This document shows, in pieces, positions 1-12,735 of a DNA stretch of 64,000 nt. Origin of the DNA: Pachypanchax playfairii. Lineage: Eukaryota; Chordata; Actinopteri; Cyprinodontiformes; Aplocheilidae. Every line of letters starts with the position of its first letter. Position 1 is the stretch's first letter. The notes under the pieces are model-generated. The model searched no databases. It saw nothing but the letters and a program-made list of their open reading frames with translations, and was not told where the DNA came from. The stretch covers positions 2,429,653 to 2,493,652 of the forward strand of contig SSNP01000003.1 of the NCBI GenBank assembly GCA_006937955.1, in the 5' to 3' direction. A program made the translations under genes and the position numbers.

Positions 1-995
1 ATAATTCATTTACAGAACAGCAACACATCTTCATGGGTAGTAAAGGACTCAGAAGTTTGACACAGCCCTTACAGGAGCACTTAGTGGTAAGCTACTTAGT
101 GTATTTTTCTTCTTTAATGGCTTCTGTGAGTAGATTTCTCTACAGGCTAATAATCAAACTGTGCTGTTCTTCACCTCCAACGTTTTTAAACTCTCATCTT
201 GGCGATTCTTGTTTATATTTTTTATTGATTTCAGAGACACCTTTGACCATAGGATGGCAATAATTTTGTGTTCTTGAACTGCATATCCCAGAGTCCCCTT
301 GTAAACTGTGTTTTAGCGTTTTGGCTGAAACGACAGAAGCTCCCTAAATCCCAAACAAGTTAGTATTAAATAAATTACTGACACTAGTGAGGTAAACACA
401 AGGGCAGACTTTACAAAGGCATCTGAGCATGACCTGGCCTGCAAAGTCTACCACTAAAACATGTAAAAATGGTGCTAAAAGAATAATTTACTGCAAGAAA
501 AAAATGTTTTCTCTAACTGAACTAGTTGTTAACTAAATAACTCTGGTATAGTTGCCAGTGAAGCGCTTGTACATTAGCACTTGGCAGTACGTCTGTATAA
601 CTGCATCTTAGTCTGGGCTCTCATCCAGAAAAATATCATAAGTCATTGTAAGACTGCAGCTAATAGATGACCGTCAGTCCAACAGGAAAAGATCTGCATC
701 ACTCACTCTCCATCACATGATTTTTCTTTTGTTGTCATCTTGGAAAGGAAACACTTCTATTCATTCTACTTTAAGCTTAAAGATAACTGTTTTTACCCAT
801 TAAATCCCACTGAACATGTCATGTTCAGTCTAAATATCTTCATTCACTCAGCCCAGGTGACTGGCATACAAAAAACACTCGACTAAACAGTGCAACTAAC
901 CCCCCATTCAACCTTTTTGCTGATAAACTGCATAAATTAGTATCTAATAGTGTTGTCTACATGTATGGTTGTGACTTTTGGTATTTTCACACATT
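1..995. other. celf4 upstream intron, no feature recognised
   Basis: AT-rich, stops in all frames, no splice-bounded open stretch or repeat recognised. Confidence 0.6.
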
Positions 996-1722
996 TTAAC
1001 TCATTCAGTGCCATAGACGTCAAACTGAATCCAAACGCTCAGTGCCATTGACGTCTTTACGTCTCTACAGTTTTTATTGGCTTAAATCCCGCAAAGCATT
1101 CTGGGGCAGCAGCTCCCTGAATATGAACTCATTACAGGCTGTATTTAATCATATGATCCCTGAGAGGGCAGTGGTGCACTTCTCTGGGTGAGATCTTCCT
1201 TTCTTACCCTGTAATAAAGCTGTGTGGAGCGGGGGAGTAGCAAGGCACACATATTTTCTTCAAATGTTGAAATTGTCTATAAATAACTATTTTCATACCT
1301 AAATTAAACTATCAAAAGTACTTTTTTACTGATGTTTTTTTATTTTCATAGTAGTAAAACATAGTTCAGATGTTGCATGGATCATTGAAACATGAAATAT
1401 TTACATAAAAGTCCCTGATCTGCTTGAAAAACCTCTTTACACAAAACGTTCTTTATCTCAGCTTTTAGTCCTGAAACAGGTGTATTGTCGTGAAAGTTGC
1501 TCTTTTGTACTGCAGATTACTGAATAACAGAAAGAGGTAGAAACATTTATTTATTTTTTTTGCTGCTGAAAGAAGAAAGACTACGTTTTGTGCTGATGGT
1601 TTCAGAATTCACAGTCATAGGAGAAACTATTCTGTGAGCCTTTAAAAATGAGAAAAATGTTAAATATCTCTGGTACTGAGGGGGATATGAAATCTGAAAG
1701 TGGCTGGCACTGAATGAGTTAA
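996..1722. mobile_element. TTAA-flanked inverted-repeat element (piggyBac-type MITE candidate)
   Basis: Ends are perfect inverted repeats, TTAACTCATTCAGTGCCA at the left and TGGCACTGAATGAGTTAA at the right, 727 bp apart including the TTAA at each end. The left end holds a subterminal direct repeat (CAGTGCCATAGACGTC / CAGTGCCATTGACGTC). No transposase frame is present, so it is non-autonomous. TTAA target duplication is the piggyBac hallmark; family assignment is inferred from that alone. Confidence 0.75.
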
Positions 1723-2246
1723 TAAAACTATAAATTTTCTATCAGAAACGTTAGTCGAGCACCTCTTCAATTTGAATCAGGCACTGCTATTACCTCCATA
1801 ACAAGGTGGAGTTTGAATATCAAGTGTTTACTGTGTTTATTAGAGTTTGTTTTTAGTGCAATATTTGTGATTGTGTGAAAAAAAAAGATTTTTACATATT
1901 ACTGAATGCTTTTCTCTTCATGCTGGGAGACTTTGATATGTACCTTGGGCACCTCTCTGCAACACACATTTTTTGTTGCGGACAATAAGTTACAGCAGCT
2001 GTGCACAACTGTACCCAGTAAGGCAGAGTCACATGATATTAATCGAGTTAATCTAAATGTAGCTTTAGCCGACAACAATATACCACTCAGAGACAAGCCC
2101 AATTCTATGCCGCTAAGCCGCTGCAGGGGAACTGTAGGCTCGAAACGATATGGATCAGGGCTGCTCGTCTCCTCCATAGAACCTTCCTCCCTTTCCTCTG
2201 TTCCACTGCAACATGCCACTGACAGCACAGTCCAAACCACCCCATT
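1723..2246. other. intron sequence, overlapping chance ORFs
   Basis: Open frames on both strands at about 1900-2290 have no domain, no splice context and overlap each other; judged non-coding. Confidence 0.5.
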
Positions 2247-2620
2247 TAAGGGTACAAAGACTTTTCACTGGGTTGTACCCCCAACATATTGAGGGTACAG
2301 AGGTTTCTTGTTGGTCCCCTTGTATTTTATACCTTTTAAGATCAGTATTGTACCTCTAAGTGGCATCCCTGTACTCTGCATCACTCTGTCTGTCTGTCCA
2401 TTATTCCATCTGTCCCTCTGTCTAGCTGTTTTGTTTCAAGGTTGTCTCAAGGTTACCCTAGTTTGGGGACTCAATTATACATTAAATGAAAAAAAATTGG
2501 GACTTTCAGCCCCTCAGAAAGGAACACATATTTGCTTTGGGGTTTAGTATTCAACCCTGGAGGGCATATAACATCAAATTGTACCCTAGGGGGCAAATCT
2601 GTACCTCCTCTGTACCCTTA
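2247..2620. mobile_element. short inverted-repeat element with GGTAC-rich ends
   Basis: TTAAGGGTACA at 2247 is mirrored by TGTACCCTTA at 2611-2620. Several further GTACC/GGTAC words occur inside (2276, 2293, 2350, 2580). No coding capacity. Looks like a small non-autonomous DNA element; class unknown. Confidence 0.5.
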
Positions 2621-3768
2621 GTTTTGACTGTGTTTATGTATTTGTTGCACTAACGAGTGAAGTGGTTATTCTCTCAGGAGTGGTTGTTGTAAAATTCTGC
2701 ATACATAGACTCAGAATTAGTTTCATTGAGAACTCTCAGTTGAGTGCACCTTCTATACAGTGACAGTGTATAAACTCATTTTGAGTTGGAGCTTGGATAA
2801 ATGGATAAAATAAATCATTCACAGATGTGTTGGACCACCACGGGAAACTAGGGCTGATGATGAGACGTGTGGAGGAACCGAATGTTGTTTTATTGAATAT
2901 CCTTATTTTATTCTGAATAATCACACGTCTGCCAGATGGGTGTGCGCGCTACATATAGGGCCTTCAGTTTTTCACTATTTATTCTTGCAAAGTTGTCTGT
3001 AGTTTCCAGCAGAACTTTGATGTACAATTCCTTTTGTTGCAAGCTGTGAGCAGACCCTGGCACTGGTGAATCAATAGTAATCTAAGTGTGAGTTATAGCT
3101 GGATTTGTGCATATACTGGACAGAGTGAGCACAGTATGATTGTGGTGTGTTTACCCAGTGATTGCTGAGTCAACAACAATGACAAAGAATCTCTTTTCTT
3201 CCTGATCCTCTGCCTCTTTGGGATTTCAGTGTTATTTTTCTTTTCTTGATCTCATTACACCTCGTCTTTAAGGCTTGTATTCATTAAAGTTTAAAAGTGC
3301 ACTTGCAGTGAATGATGCAAACCTCATTACTTTGTCTCAGGCTCTTCACTCTCTCCATTTCTTCTGTCTTCACTCAGTCATGTCTTTTTTGTTTTACTGT
3401 GTCATGATGTAGAAGTGTTGGCTTCTTTCTTTCTCTCTGCCTCTCTTTCACCAATGGGGCGAGCAGCTGCAAAAATCCGCCGACACTCGTTGGAGTCCAG
3501 ATGTTGAAACTGACAGACAGCGCTCCTGTGCTTTAATTAAACTTGTGTGAAGTTGTTCTTGTTTCCCGCTGAGTGAGCTGTACTGGCAATTAAATGTATT
3601 ATGTGGAGATAAATACTTTGGCTTGTTTTTTTGTTTTGCATTTTCTCTCTTGGCTCTTAACAAAAAAACATTCCTCCTGCCTCTCAGAACTTGTCTCATC
3701 AGCAGTGGTGGGTTTAACCAGACAAACTTATATAACAAGGCCCTTAGAGTGAAAAGAATGTCAAGAAA
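2621..3768. other. intron sequence, nothing recognised
   Basis: No gene, repeat family or strong motif recognised apart from pyrimidine-rich runs near 3340-3450. Confidence 0.5.
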
Positions 3769-3920
3769 ATTTCTTTAAAGTGATAGCTCAGATGTTTTGA
3801 TGTGAGTTTCTGTGGAAAGGTCATAAACAATTAATATATTGCCTGTTATAGATAGCTCTTTGAACAACCTCGGTTTGAAGAAACAGAGATTAGTTTTAAT
3901 GAGTCACAGTGGAGCCACAT
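3769..3920 (+). repeat. fragment of the same inverted-repeat family as 5060-5582
   Basis: Shares with 5085-5160 the words CTGTGGAAAG, AACAATT-ATAT, CCTC-GTTTG and AGAGATTAGT. Its left edge (TTTAAAGTGATAGCTCAGATG) matches the reverse complement of the 5550-5580 end. Truncated at its right side. Confidence 0.6.
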
Positions 3921-5059
3921 CAAAATGGATTACTTAAAACAAAATATCACTGGGATTCATACAAATTCTATTTTATAAACCTTCAAACGGTGTAAATATC
4001 AAGTTACAACATGACTTACATACAATTTCCTATGCAGAAGTGACTAGTTGTACCACTTCCATTTCAGTGTTTAACACCTTGATTATAACTGCAAAACACT
4101 TCCACTGGAATATTGGTGGGGATTAATATAAGCAACAGTCCGTGTAGCCAAGAGCTGGTATAAATGACCATGACCATGTCCAATTGCTTCTTTTTTGTTA
4201 ATATCTAATTCTCCAAACTGTTGTCATTCAAAAAACCTTCTAAAATAGCTATGGTATTAATTGCTTCTAACCTTTTGTAAGATTTGAGCTAATACTTTAA
4301 AATAGTAACTAAGACTGAGTCTGACTATGTGCAGTAATGTTATTCAGAACGACTTTATCTGTTTTTTCACATGCTCATTGCAAATTTTATATTTGGGCCT
4401 AAACAATTTTCCCACAGATTAAATGTTTTTAGGCAGTTAATATCTTCAGAAGTCATAAAAGTTTTTTGTTATAGTAACATTTCTTTTAAAATGTACTTTA
4501 TTAAGTCACTGTAACTTCTTCACTTCTTCTGGGTTAAATAATTACCTTGTTAAATTCTGAAACTACCTTATTCATATGCTACTTTATTTATCTATGTATC
4601 TTGCACTTCCTCTTCCTGTAGAGGTCTCTCTAATTAAGAGATGTCAACTGTTGGTGTTTGACGAACAGATAGACGTCATAATCTAGTTATTAATCATTAA
4701 TGTCATTTTTGTGCAATACACAAATGAACGTGGTGTTAAATTATTGATGCGATCCTGGAGATAACAGTTGCACTCTAATTGCATGTCATCATTACCAGGT
4801 TTAAACAACTCTCCATGTCCCATTACACATTCATAATTGTTCTGTTATTTGCCTGTTTATTAGTCGCAACAATGAGAGCCTATAAATCCCAAAGCTGTTT
4901 GTACACGGCACCAAAAAAATATGTTCCGCAGTAAAGGCTGTTTTATGTTTTGTGTTGAGAGCAGCAATTATTAATTGTAATGACAAACTTCAGTCAGGTT
5001 TTGGGCCGTTACCATCTTTTTTATAAGTGCTAAATATTTTTTAGAACTATTTATTTATT
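3921..5059. other. intron sequence; contains a homeobox-site-rich block
   Basis: No exon. Positions about 4620-4980 are rich in TAAT/ATTA cores in well-spaced arrangement and read like a conserved non-coding element (see findings); the rest is unremarkable. Confidence 0.4.
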
Positions 5060-5582
5060 TTTTATCTGTGGAAAGTTTATGAACAATTGATATCTTTTTG
5101 AATAACCTCAGTTTGGGAAAAAAGAGATTAGTCTTGAGCAGATTGATGAGCAAACAGTGCAGGGAGGCTATGAATAAATTGGTTTGTTACCTTTATAAAA
5201 TAGCTCAAATATTAAAAATAACAGCAGTTAATGTTATTTTATTAAACTTTTATTCAGCTGTTAGTTTCGCATTACATGATTACTCCAACTAAAATATTTG
5301 ACTGAAATGCTAAAGCTAGCTAACGCCATAGATTTCTGTGTAATTCCTTGTCAAAAAAACTGGATTGCATGTACCACTATAATATTTGTTGGATTAGTGT
5401 TTTTTAGACAACAGTAATGAACTTTGGAACTGGCTTTACTTGGACTACCCATCAATCCAATCAGAACTATCAGTTTTTCTAAACATACTGTTTAAAGAGG
5501 CGTGTAAAAGAGGAGTGACATTGTTTCTAACCTTCCACAAAAACATATTTTAAAATATCTGAACTGTCTCTTTAATATCTAA
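5060..5582. mobile_element. inverted-repeat MITE relic
   Basis: The right end, read on the minus strand, gives ATTAAAGAGACAGTTCAGAT and then TTGTGGAAGGTT, matching the left end type seen at 3769 and the CTGTGGAAAG at 5067. TTTAAAG-GACAGTTCAGAT ends are common in fish genomes. No coding capacity; left end is eroded. Confidence 0.55.
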
Positions 5583-5599
5583 ACCTATATTTACTAGAT

Positions 5600-6014
5600 C
5601 CCGGCTTCACGTCGAATACGACTGCATTGGTCGATTTTGTGATCTGTAAAAACGACACTATATTTCGTATGCGACCCCTGTCTGCAACCCTGACCGTAAC
5701 TGTTCCGCTGTTTAGCATGAAATATTTGGCTTTACAATGTGTGCATGTGTATCTTTACATCGTAAAGCTAACCGTTATATTAAAAAGAGACATATTGCAG
5801 AATTTGTGTTTTGTTCGGCTGAACAGAGCAAAACCTTGCGCATGCGTATTTGTCAGCTCCTCTGGGAAAGTGCGTGCATGCGCTTATGGTAGTTAATCTG
5901 TGGAACCCAGAAAACGCTCCGACACGTCGTTTTTCACAAACGAAAACGCTCTCATAGGTTGTGTTTTAGAGCTTTCATGATCAACCTACATGGTCGTATA
6001 ATTGTGCAGATGGG
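5600..6014 (+). mobile_element. CpG-rich TIR element, copy 1
   Basis: About 415 bp with related inverted ends (CCCGGCTTCACGTCGAATAC left; CCCATCTGCACAATTATACG when the right end is reversed). An inverted, roughly 80 percent similar copy lies at 30451-30856. Both contain the block ATTTGTGTTTTGTTC-GCTGAAC and a CpG-rich GCGCATGCG segment. The open frames seen in both copies are eroded and not a recognised protein. Confidence 0.75.
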
Positions 6015-9000
6015 TAGAATTACAACTGAACTGAGGGCATTTTGAATTTACATAAGTCAAAATTAAGATATTTGTGAGATGAATTTCATTAACTTGCTGA
6101 ATTTTCAGTGAAGTTTGAAGTAATCACTAATCACTTAACATGTTTTTTTGAATCCATACCAAACTTTTTCTTTTCACCCGCAATCATCTCTAAATTTAAT
6201 CAGCCTGTTTATGAACCTTCATCTAAACAATCTTTAACTTGTATGTATGAGTCATCTTGAGTCCTTTCTGTTGATTGAGGCATCAGAGTTTCACATAATG
6301 TTTTAAAATGCGAACACATTTTTTTCCCAACCACATTTTCACTACTTTACTTTCTCTGGAGCGGGTACTCTGCAGTCTCTTGGGATATTTTTTTCATATA
6401 TTATAGTAATCCTCTCTCTCATTTCACCAGTCTTTAAATCCTTTTTGTCTCCATCAAGTCCTCACTTTTTTTTTTTTCCTAGAATATGTCCCCATCTTCT
6501 CCACAGCTCACTTACCTCGCTCTGAACCCCCTCCAGCTCCTCCCTCTATCAACATCACTCGCTCTTTTAGTGGTTCACTACCCACCCACCCTTCCACACT
6601 GCTATCCATATCTCCAAACCCTTTCCCCTGACTGTCCCTACCTCTACCCCACCCTCCCCGCACACACTCCATCACCAGCTTATCTGCCTCTCTCTCTCTC
6701 ACTCTCTCTTTGCATCACCCTCACTTTTCCCTCTCCCTTCTTGGACTCTTTGCCAACATGAACTCACTTTCTCCCCCTCGTTCTCTCTCTGCGTCCCTCT
6801 GAGGCATGTTTAATTAAGCGTAGGGCTATGTGTCAGAGAGAGAAGGAGAGAACTAATGCTATCTGGAGAACCAGGCTTAAACCAGGCAGGGTCTCCTCCT
6901 CTTCTCCTCCTGTTTTGTCTTCTCCTCCTCCCCCTCTCTCTTTGGCCCAGGCTAGCCATAATTATCTTGCTCATTAGCGGAGAAAAGAGGCATGCTGGGA
7001 GAGGAGGAGCCATCAGGGGAGTGACGGAGGATGGGGGGGGGGGGACGCAGGAGAGGAGACAGCAGGTGTTACACTTTATTATCCTTACAGAAGAAGTGTG
7101 TGAAGGAATGAGTGACCCGGGGATCTTCAATGAAGTTAGAGGAGGCAGATTTTGGAGACATGTTAAAGTGTTTATTGGTCCTTTTAGACTTGGAAAGTGC
7201 AGCACTCCTACTAAAGAGGAAAATATATTCAAATGGAGGGCATTAAGGCACTTTTATACTACTATAGTGCACTTTTACATATTTTTGTGCATGACAGGCC
7301 CCCAGTGTTCTGCATGTTCTTCAGGAAATTTCGCTGTGTGAATCTTAAAATTGTTGCTGTAAAACATGCAAAAAATCTTAATAAAAAAAGCTCTAACACA
7401 CAGTCAACCAGCAGAAAGAGTATAAATGAACGCAGTAACCTTCTTGTGCAGATCAGAAAATGTAGAAAATGTTGAAATAATATGTTGCTAAATTTTCCCA
7501 CACTTTGCCAAATCCTGCATCTGTTACAGAGCCGGTATGGTTGGAGTCAGGTGTGTTGATGTACAAGTTTTACAAGCTCGTGCTCCTATTTGTTGTCCAG
7601 GCAAATTTCCAAGAGAGCAGGTTCATTTGGCCCACATGGTGGGAGCTCTTTGGCTGCTTGGCCACCGTGTACAGATTGGCATAGATCACAGTGTTGCTTG
7701 TCTATAATATCAGGCAGAAAGATTTCACTCTTTTAAATCGACAGTTTAAACATTTATTTATATAGAAGGGCTGAAAATCCCTCCTTTTGTCTTAATACTT
7801 GCCCTTTTGATTCTTTTTCATTTATCATTAAAAGACTGTGACAGAAAAAAACAAATTGTAATAAATCATTTATCAAAATGTGTTCAAAGGAAGCTGATCA
7901 TAACTCAGTCGAGGCTTGTAATGCCCCCATCTTTTAGCTGTGGGAAAAGATGACTATTCCTCATCTCTGCCTCCCTCTTGCCCTTTATTTTTCTCGTTTA
8001 TTATCATGCATGTATCATCTCATGTCAGCCTCAGCTCTGCTGCCCCTCCCTCCCAGTGCTCTGCTCTCCTCCCTGAATACAGCCCCCTTGCTTACCTTCT
8101 CTCTTTTATCCTATGCTGTTTTATCAGACTTTCATGAGTCTCATATTAATGGCAAATAAAATAACACTCAGCTTTTGTCAGCTCTGAATCCTCTGCAGAG
8201 ACAAGACAGAATTTATTCTCTCCCTCTAGTGTGCAATATTTTACTCAAAGTCAACTAAAGCTACACTTCAGTCCAGCTGCTTTGATGTGAAAGAGTTTTT
8301 GGAGAAAGTCAAGTTTTAAAGGAATTCTCTCTCAGTTAAACATGTTTTTTCCACTAGTAGCTTTGACTGACTGTCATTTACAACCAGCAGAAAAGAAGAA
8401 ATTGCTAATATATTATAATATTGTATGTTTTTATTGAGACAAAAGATTCAATCTTCTTATTTTTTTTACCAGAAACCAGTGAGGTATTTGATCAAAAACA
8501 GCATCACAGTACCAGGACTTTCCTATAAAACTGTCTGCAGGTGATATTAGATACCACAACACCTGAAGCTAGTGCTACCATCTCTGGACGCATGTGTTTG
8601 TATCCAACTTGTCCTGCTAATGTCAGATAATGACATAAATTATCTGTTTACCTTGTCATCTTAAAGCAGTTCATGTCAGAATATTTTCCCCTAAATGTGT
8701 TAAAGAATCAGCAGATTAGTCCTCAAGTCAACACGCTGAGATTATTTTTTACCGCTGCAGTCAGTTCAGAGGAACTGGTCAAGCTGTACTCTCACTAACT
8801 CATACGCCCACTATCAACTGCAGTTTCATAAAGAGCAATTAACATTTCATACGTGGCAGTCGCCATTCTGCACCAGTGGGTGGGTGATATATTTTGCAGC
8901 CACTTATCACGTGCAACCTGTGCTTTGTCACATTGTTAGCAATATTAACTCTTATGGTGATTGACTTGGATTATTAAATTTTGGATGTATATACCCAATA

Positions 9001-12000
9001 TGATGAAGCAACGTTTATCCTTTTCTGATAGATCCTTCTTATTTACCAACCTGATTTTAGTAATGAAACAGCTGCTTCAAAGAGGAGACGCATCTCCAAC
9101 ACCTGCAACTTCACCTGATGACAGAGGGATAAGCGTGCTCCACTAAGTTGCCGGTTTGGTGTGAAGTGGGCAAAGGTGAATACAAAGTGACTATAGACAG
9201 TCTCTTTCCATGCCAGAAAAATATAGGAACGAGGGGACCAAAGCTTTAAAAGTACAACTTGGCTCAAGTACAAATTGATTCAGAGGCTCCAGTTAGGCCT
9301 CTGTTCTGGGTCAGTATACAGTAAAAGATAGAATGAAAGGGAACCCCCCCCCCCCGATGATTCATACAACTTTTTGCTGAGCACGAAATAACAATTTTCT
9401 GGTTTTAGGTGCAAATTTTCTATTTTTAAAAGAAATTACACAAAACTAAAACAACATGATTCTCTAACTTGAGCTGCACAGTCTTCATGCATGTAAGTTA
9501 CTGTAACCCTTGAAGAGCACCCACAGCCCCCATCCTGACATACTGTAATCATCCATCGTTGGACCCTGGACCAGTAGTTAGACCACGGATAGTCAATGAA
9601 CCAGATTTTAGAGCCAGTCTCTGTTTAACTGGCCCAGGTTAGTAAAAACATACATTCCAGACATAAGCACTGAGTTGCACAACGTTCTGCGAGACATTCA
9701 CGCACAATTTACTCTCATTAATTTTTCTGTCACACATCAGCTCCATTAACCCAGGACTTATAGTTAGACCATTCTTCTTTTTTCCTTTAAGATAATGGTT
9801 ATAAACATTGATTATAAAGGCTATTTCTGACTAATAATAACTCTTTATGTGCATAATTTAAAATTCTATTAATGGTACACTCAGTGACAAATGGATATTA
9901 GAAATTCTTGTTCTAATTCCCAACAAAGATGTGTCCAATTTCTTTGTCCAGAGATATAAAACACCAGATAAATCAGTGTTAACTCATTTCTTTTAAAAGT
10001 CCATTTCGTATCTCCAGATGTCACTGGACCGGTGCCCAGTCCAGCGCAGGGCAGGAAATGTTTTTGACTCTCAAAATATATCCTAACAAGGATAATAAAC
10101 CTTCTTCTGTAATAGTTACTGCTAAAAGTGTAGAATCCAGAACAAATCTCAAATTTGAAGCAGTAACTTTCCTGCTTTACCAACCTTGTCTCAGACGGCC
10201 ATTGCTCGAACCAGCTTTGCAGATAACGATGCAATTCTGTGCTTGATAAAAAATATTTTTACTTACAAGTCCAGCAGCAACAATGCAAGGTCACATGGAG
10301 AGCTTAATTTCATAGCTTCTCTCTCCAACGAGTGTAGGCCTTGCTGATATTTACTCTGGTTTTAGCTCTTTCCCTGTCTTGCTCACACTTTCTTTGCCTC
10401 GCCTCAGATACATTGCTCTTTTCTTTTTTCTTTTATGTTCCAACATGATGCCAACAATAAGTAAACTCTGGTCAGTGAGCCAAAATACTAACTGCTAGCA
10501 ACAAACAGCTGTAAAGCAGCAAAGGAACCGCCCACTCGCGGCCGCGACCAAGAGCACTGAAGTTGCTCTGCATAGTGTAGGGCCATCAGAGGCATCCAGA
10601 GCAATGTCTAATATGAAGCTGAACATGTTTTTAGGTGAGTATTATCCACTTAGACGCGTTTCAAAACAGTAGCTTAAAGTTTAAAAGTTATTTAGTACTG
10701 CTTTAAAAGTTCACCAGAGTTTGAAGACTTCTCAGAGGGCTCAAATGATCAGTTTGAAATTATGGAAAGTAGGTAGCTTCCTTGAGGCACCTGAAAGGAC
10801 CTGTACTGTCTCATTTAACTGCACACAACACCCCTTCATGCCTCCTTTGTTTCCATTTATCAGTCAACAGTCAGTCCTGAACTGTCATTTCTGAGTGATA
10901 TTTACACCATTCTGATGTAAATTAGCTGGAGTAAACTTTAGCTATCTAAACCAGAAAGAAGTAATTGCTTCACATCAGTGCTGAGAAAATGTGTGGGCTA
11001 ACCAGATAACACAGCACCACTAATGTGGGGAAAATAGCTTGTGAGTGAGAGTGGTTCTTTTTGGTCCCTTGTGAACGTCAGCGGTTCAATGTAATCATTA
11101 TTTTCTCTTTGCTGTGTGTCTTTTACATTTGCATTGCAGAAAAGTTGTTATTGAAATCATTTAAAAGCTTTTTTTTTGTAATCAGTGTTAAGTGCGAACA
11201 CATTTCATTGTCAGAACACACTTTAATGCAACTATTTGAACTACTTTGATATTTCTGGATGATGCATCTGTCAGGTCTCTCTGTTTCTTTTCTTAAACAT
11301 GTTACTTTAAGATGCAGTTCACTGCTGTGGATAGTTTTATCTTATGCATTTGCCCGCCTCTCATTCATGTCATGGTGTTGGAGTTTTTGAATTGTCAGTT
11401 TTATTCATGTCTCGTAGTATCTAAAGGTTTTCTGGTTCAGCTGTCTTGTTTTCCTTTAGTTCCATTGATCTTCTCGGTTTTCCATAATCCAGGTTCCACT
11501 CCCTCCTGTATGTACTGTCAACCATCCATTCCCTGTTTTCATTTAGAAATCACTTTTCCCAATATTATATTCTCCTGTGTTTGCTAGTTCATGGTCTGAC
11601 CATCTCCTTCTGTTTAATATCCATGTCCTTGCAGGTTTTCAGTTTATTTGTTTCTTATTGTCAAGTTCACTTTTTAAAAGTTTGAAGCTTATTATGATTC
11701 CTGAGTCCCACTCGTAACTATTAGTACTACTAATTGTGACTACTATTAACGAATAACTAATGATATTTCAAATACTGTGTGGAATCAACAAAACTCAAAC
11801 ACGAATCTAATTAAAACATCACTGATGCTTTTGCAAAAAGAGTTAAGAAAAACTAAATAAAGTTAACATGCAAAATCTGATGTAGCTCAGCCCACACATA
11901 TCATACATATCAAATGTTTTATCATACAAATGTTACACAGTACAACTCATGATACTCTAGTGCAGAAATCCTACAGTCTGCAGAGACAAATTCACTACAG

Positions 12001-12649
12001 TTCATAGATTTGTACAAATCACAGAGCTCTGTGCTATTAACCTTCCATCCCCAGGTTCTTTTTATTAAGGGCAAAGTGGGCGACCCTCAGCAGAGACAAT
12101 GTAATGATGCAATGTTTTCAGCCATTGTGATATTAATTAGAAGAATATGGTCATTTGATCCTCTCATTTGGAATCTGTCTGAGTTGGCTCAGGTTGATGT
12201 GCTGACATCCAAGACTCAGTCCAGCTCTACAGTCCCTCTGAGCTGACAGATCTGTTCAATTCCTCTTCTCAGACAAACAAACTGAGCGCTTTCTGATGTT
12301 TTGGCAACACTTCACCTTAAATTAGTTCAGCTTTATCAGTTTTTAAACATAATTATGTAGAATGCGGCCATGATATCTTTGATATTCATACATCTTACTT
12401 CTGAAAATTGTTTGTGTGTTGAAGAGTCTGCCAAAGTGAATGACTAATGCTAGCATACTTCCGTTCTGTTTTTGATTGAGCTTTTTCACAGCAGGCATTT
12501 CATTTTGAAGAGTAGGGAAGGCACAGGTGTGTTAATTAGAGCTGCATTACTTTTCTGCAGTTGCATGAGCTGGTCGTTGTGTAAAATATGTTCACAGGCA
12601 GAATGTCCTATTATTGTAATGCAGCTCTTGTTAGCAGCCTTGTGCTTCT
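6015..12649. other. celf4 intron, no exon recognised
   Basis: Holds pyrimidine-rich stretches (6400-6800, strong strand asymmetry), a G run at 7033-7043, a C run at 9343-9353, and an island with a NotI site at about 10535. Several small open frames in the C/T-rich part are low-complexity. No exon of a known family was found. Confidence 0.5.
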
Positions 12650-12735
12650 GCAAAACTAGTTGACATGCATTAGGTGTGTTGGAGCAATGACACATCTAAA
12701 AGTTGCAGGATAACTGTCCTCAAAGGCTGGCGTTA
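12650..12735. repeat. degenerate end of a fish TIR repeat
   Basis: TAGGTGTGTTGGAGCAATGA followed by ACATCTAAAAGTTGCAGGAT and CTGTCCTCAAAGG resembles the end of the element at 57549-57772, which ends in ACAGGATGGTAGTCCTCGAGG. Weak. Confidence 0.35.

Noticed and set aside
1899..2292. Overlapping 113- and 128-codon open frames on both strands
   Set aside because: No domain, no splice context, overlaps the GGTAC repeat, and both strands open equally; chance.
5627..5896. Frame ending in LQNLCFVRLNRAKPCACVF, similar to a minus-strand frame at 30303-30665
   Set aside because: The similarity comes from the two copies of the TIR repeat, not a protein gene; both frames are eroded and lack known motifs.
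6486..7341. Open frames of 91-161 codons in the C/T- and G/A-rich stretch
   Set aside because: Low-complexity composition keeps stops rare; no family resemblance.
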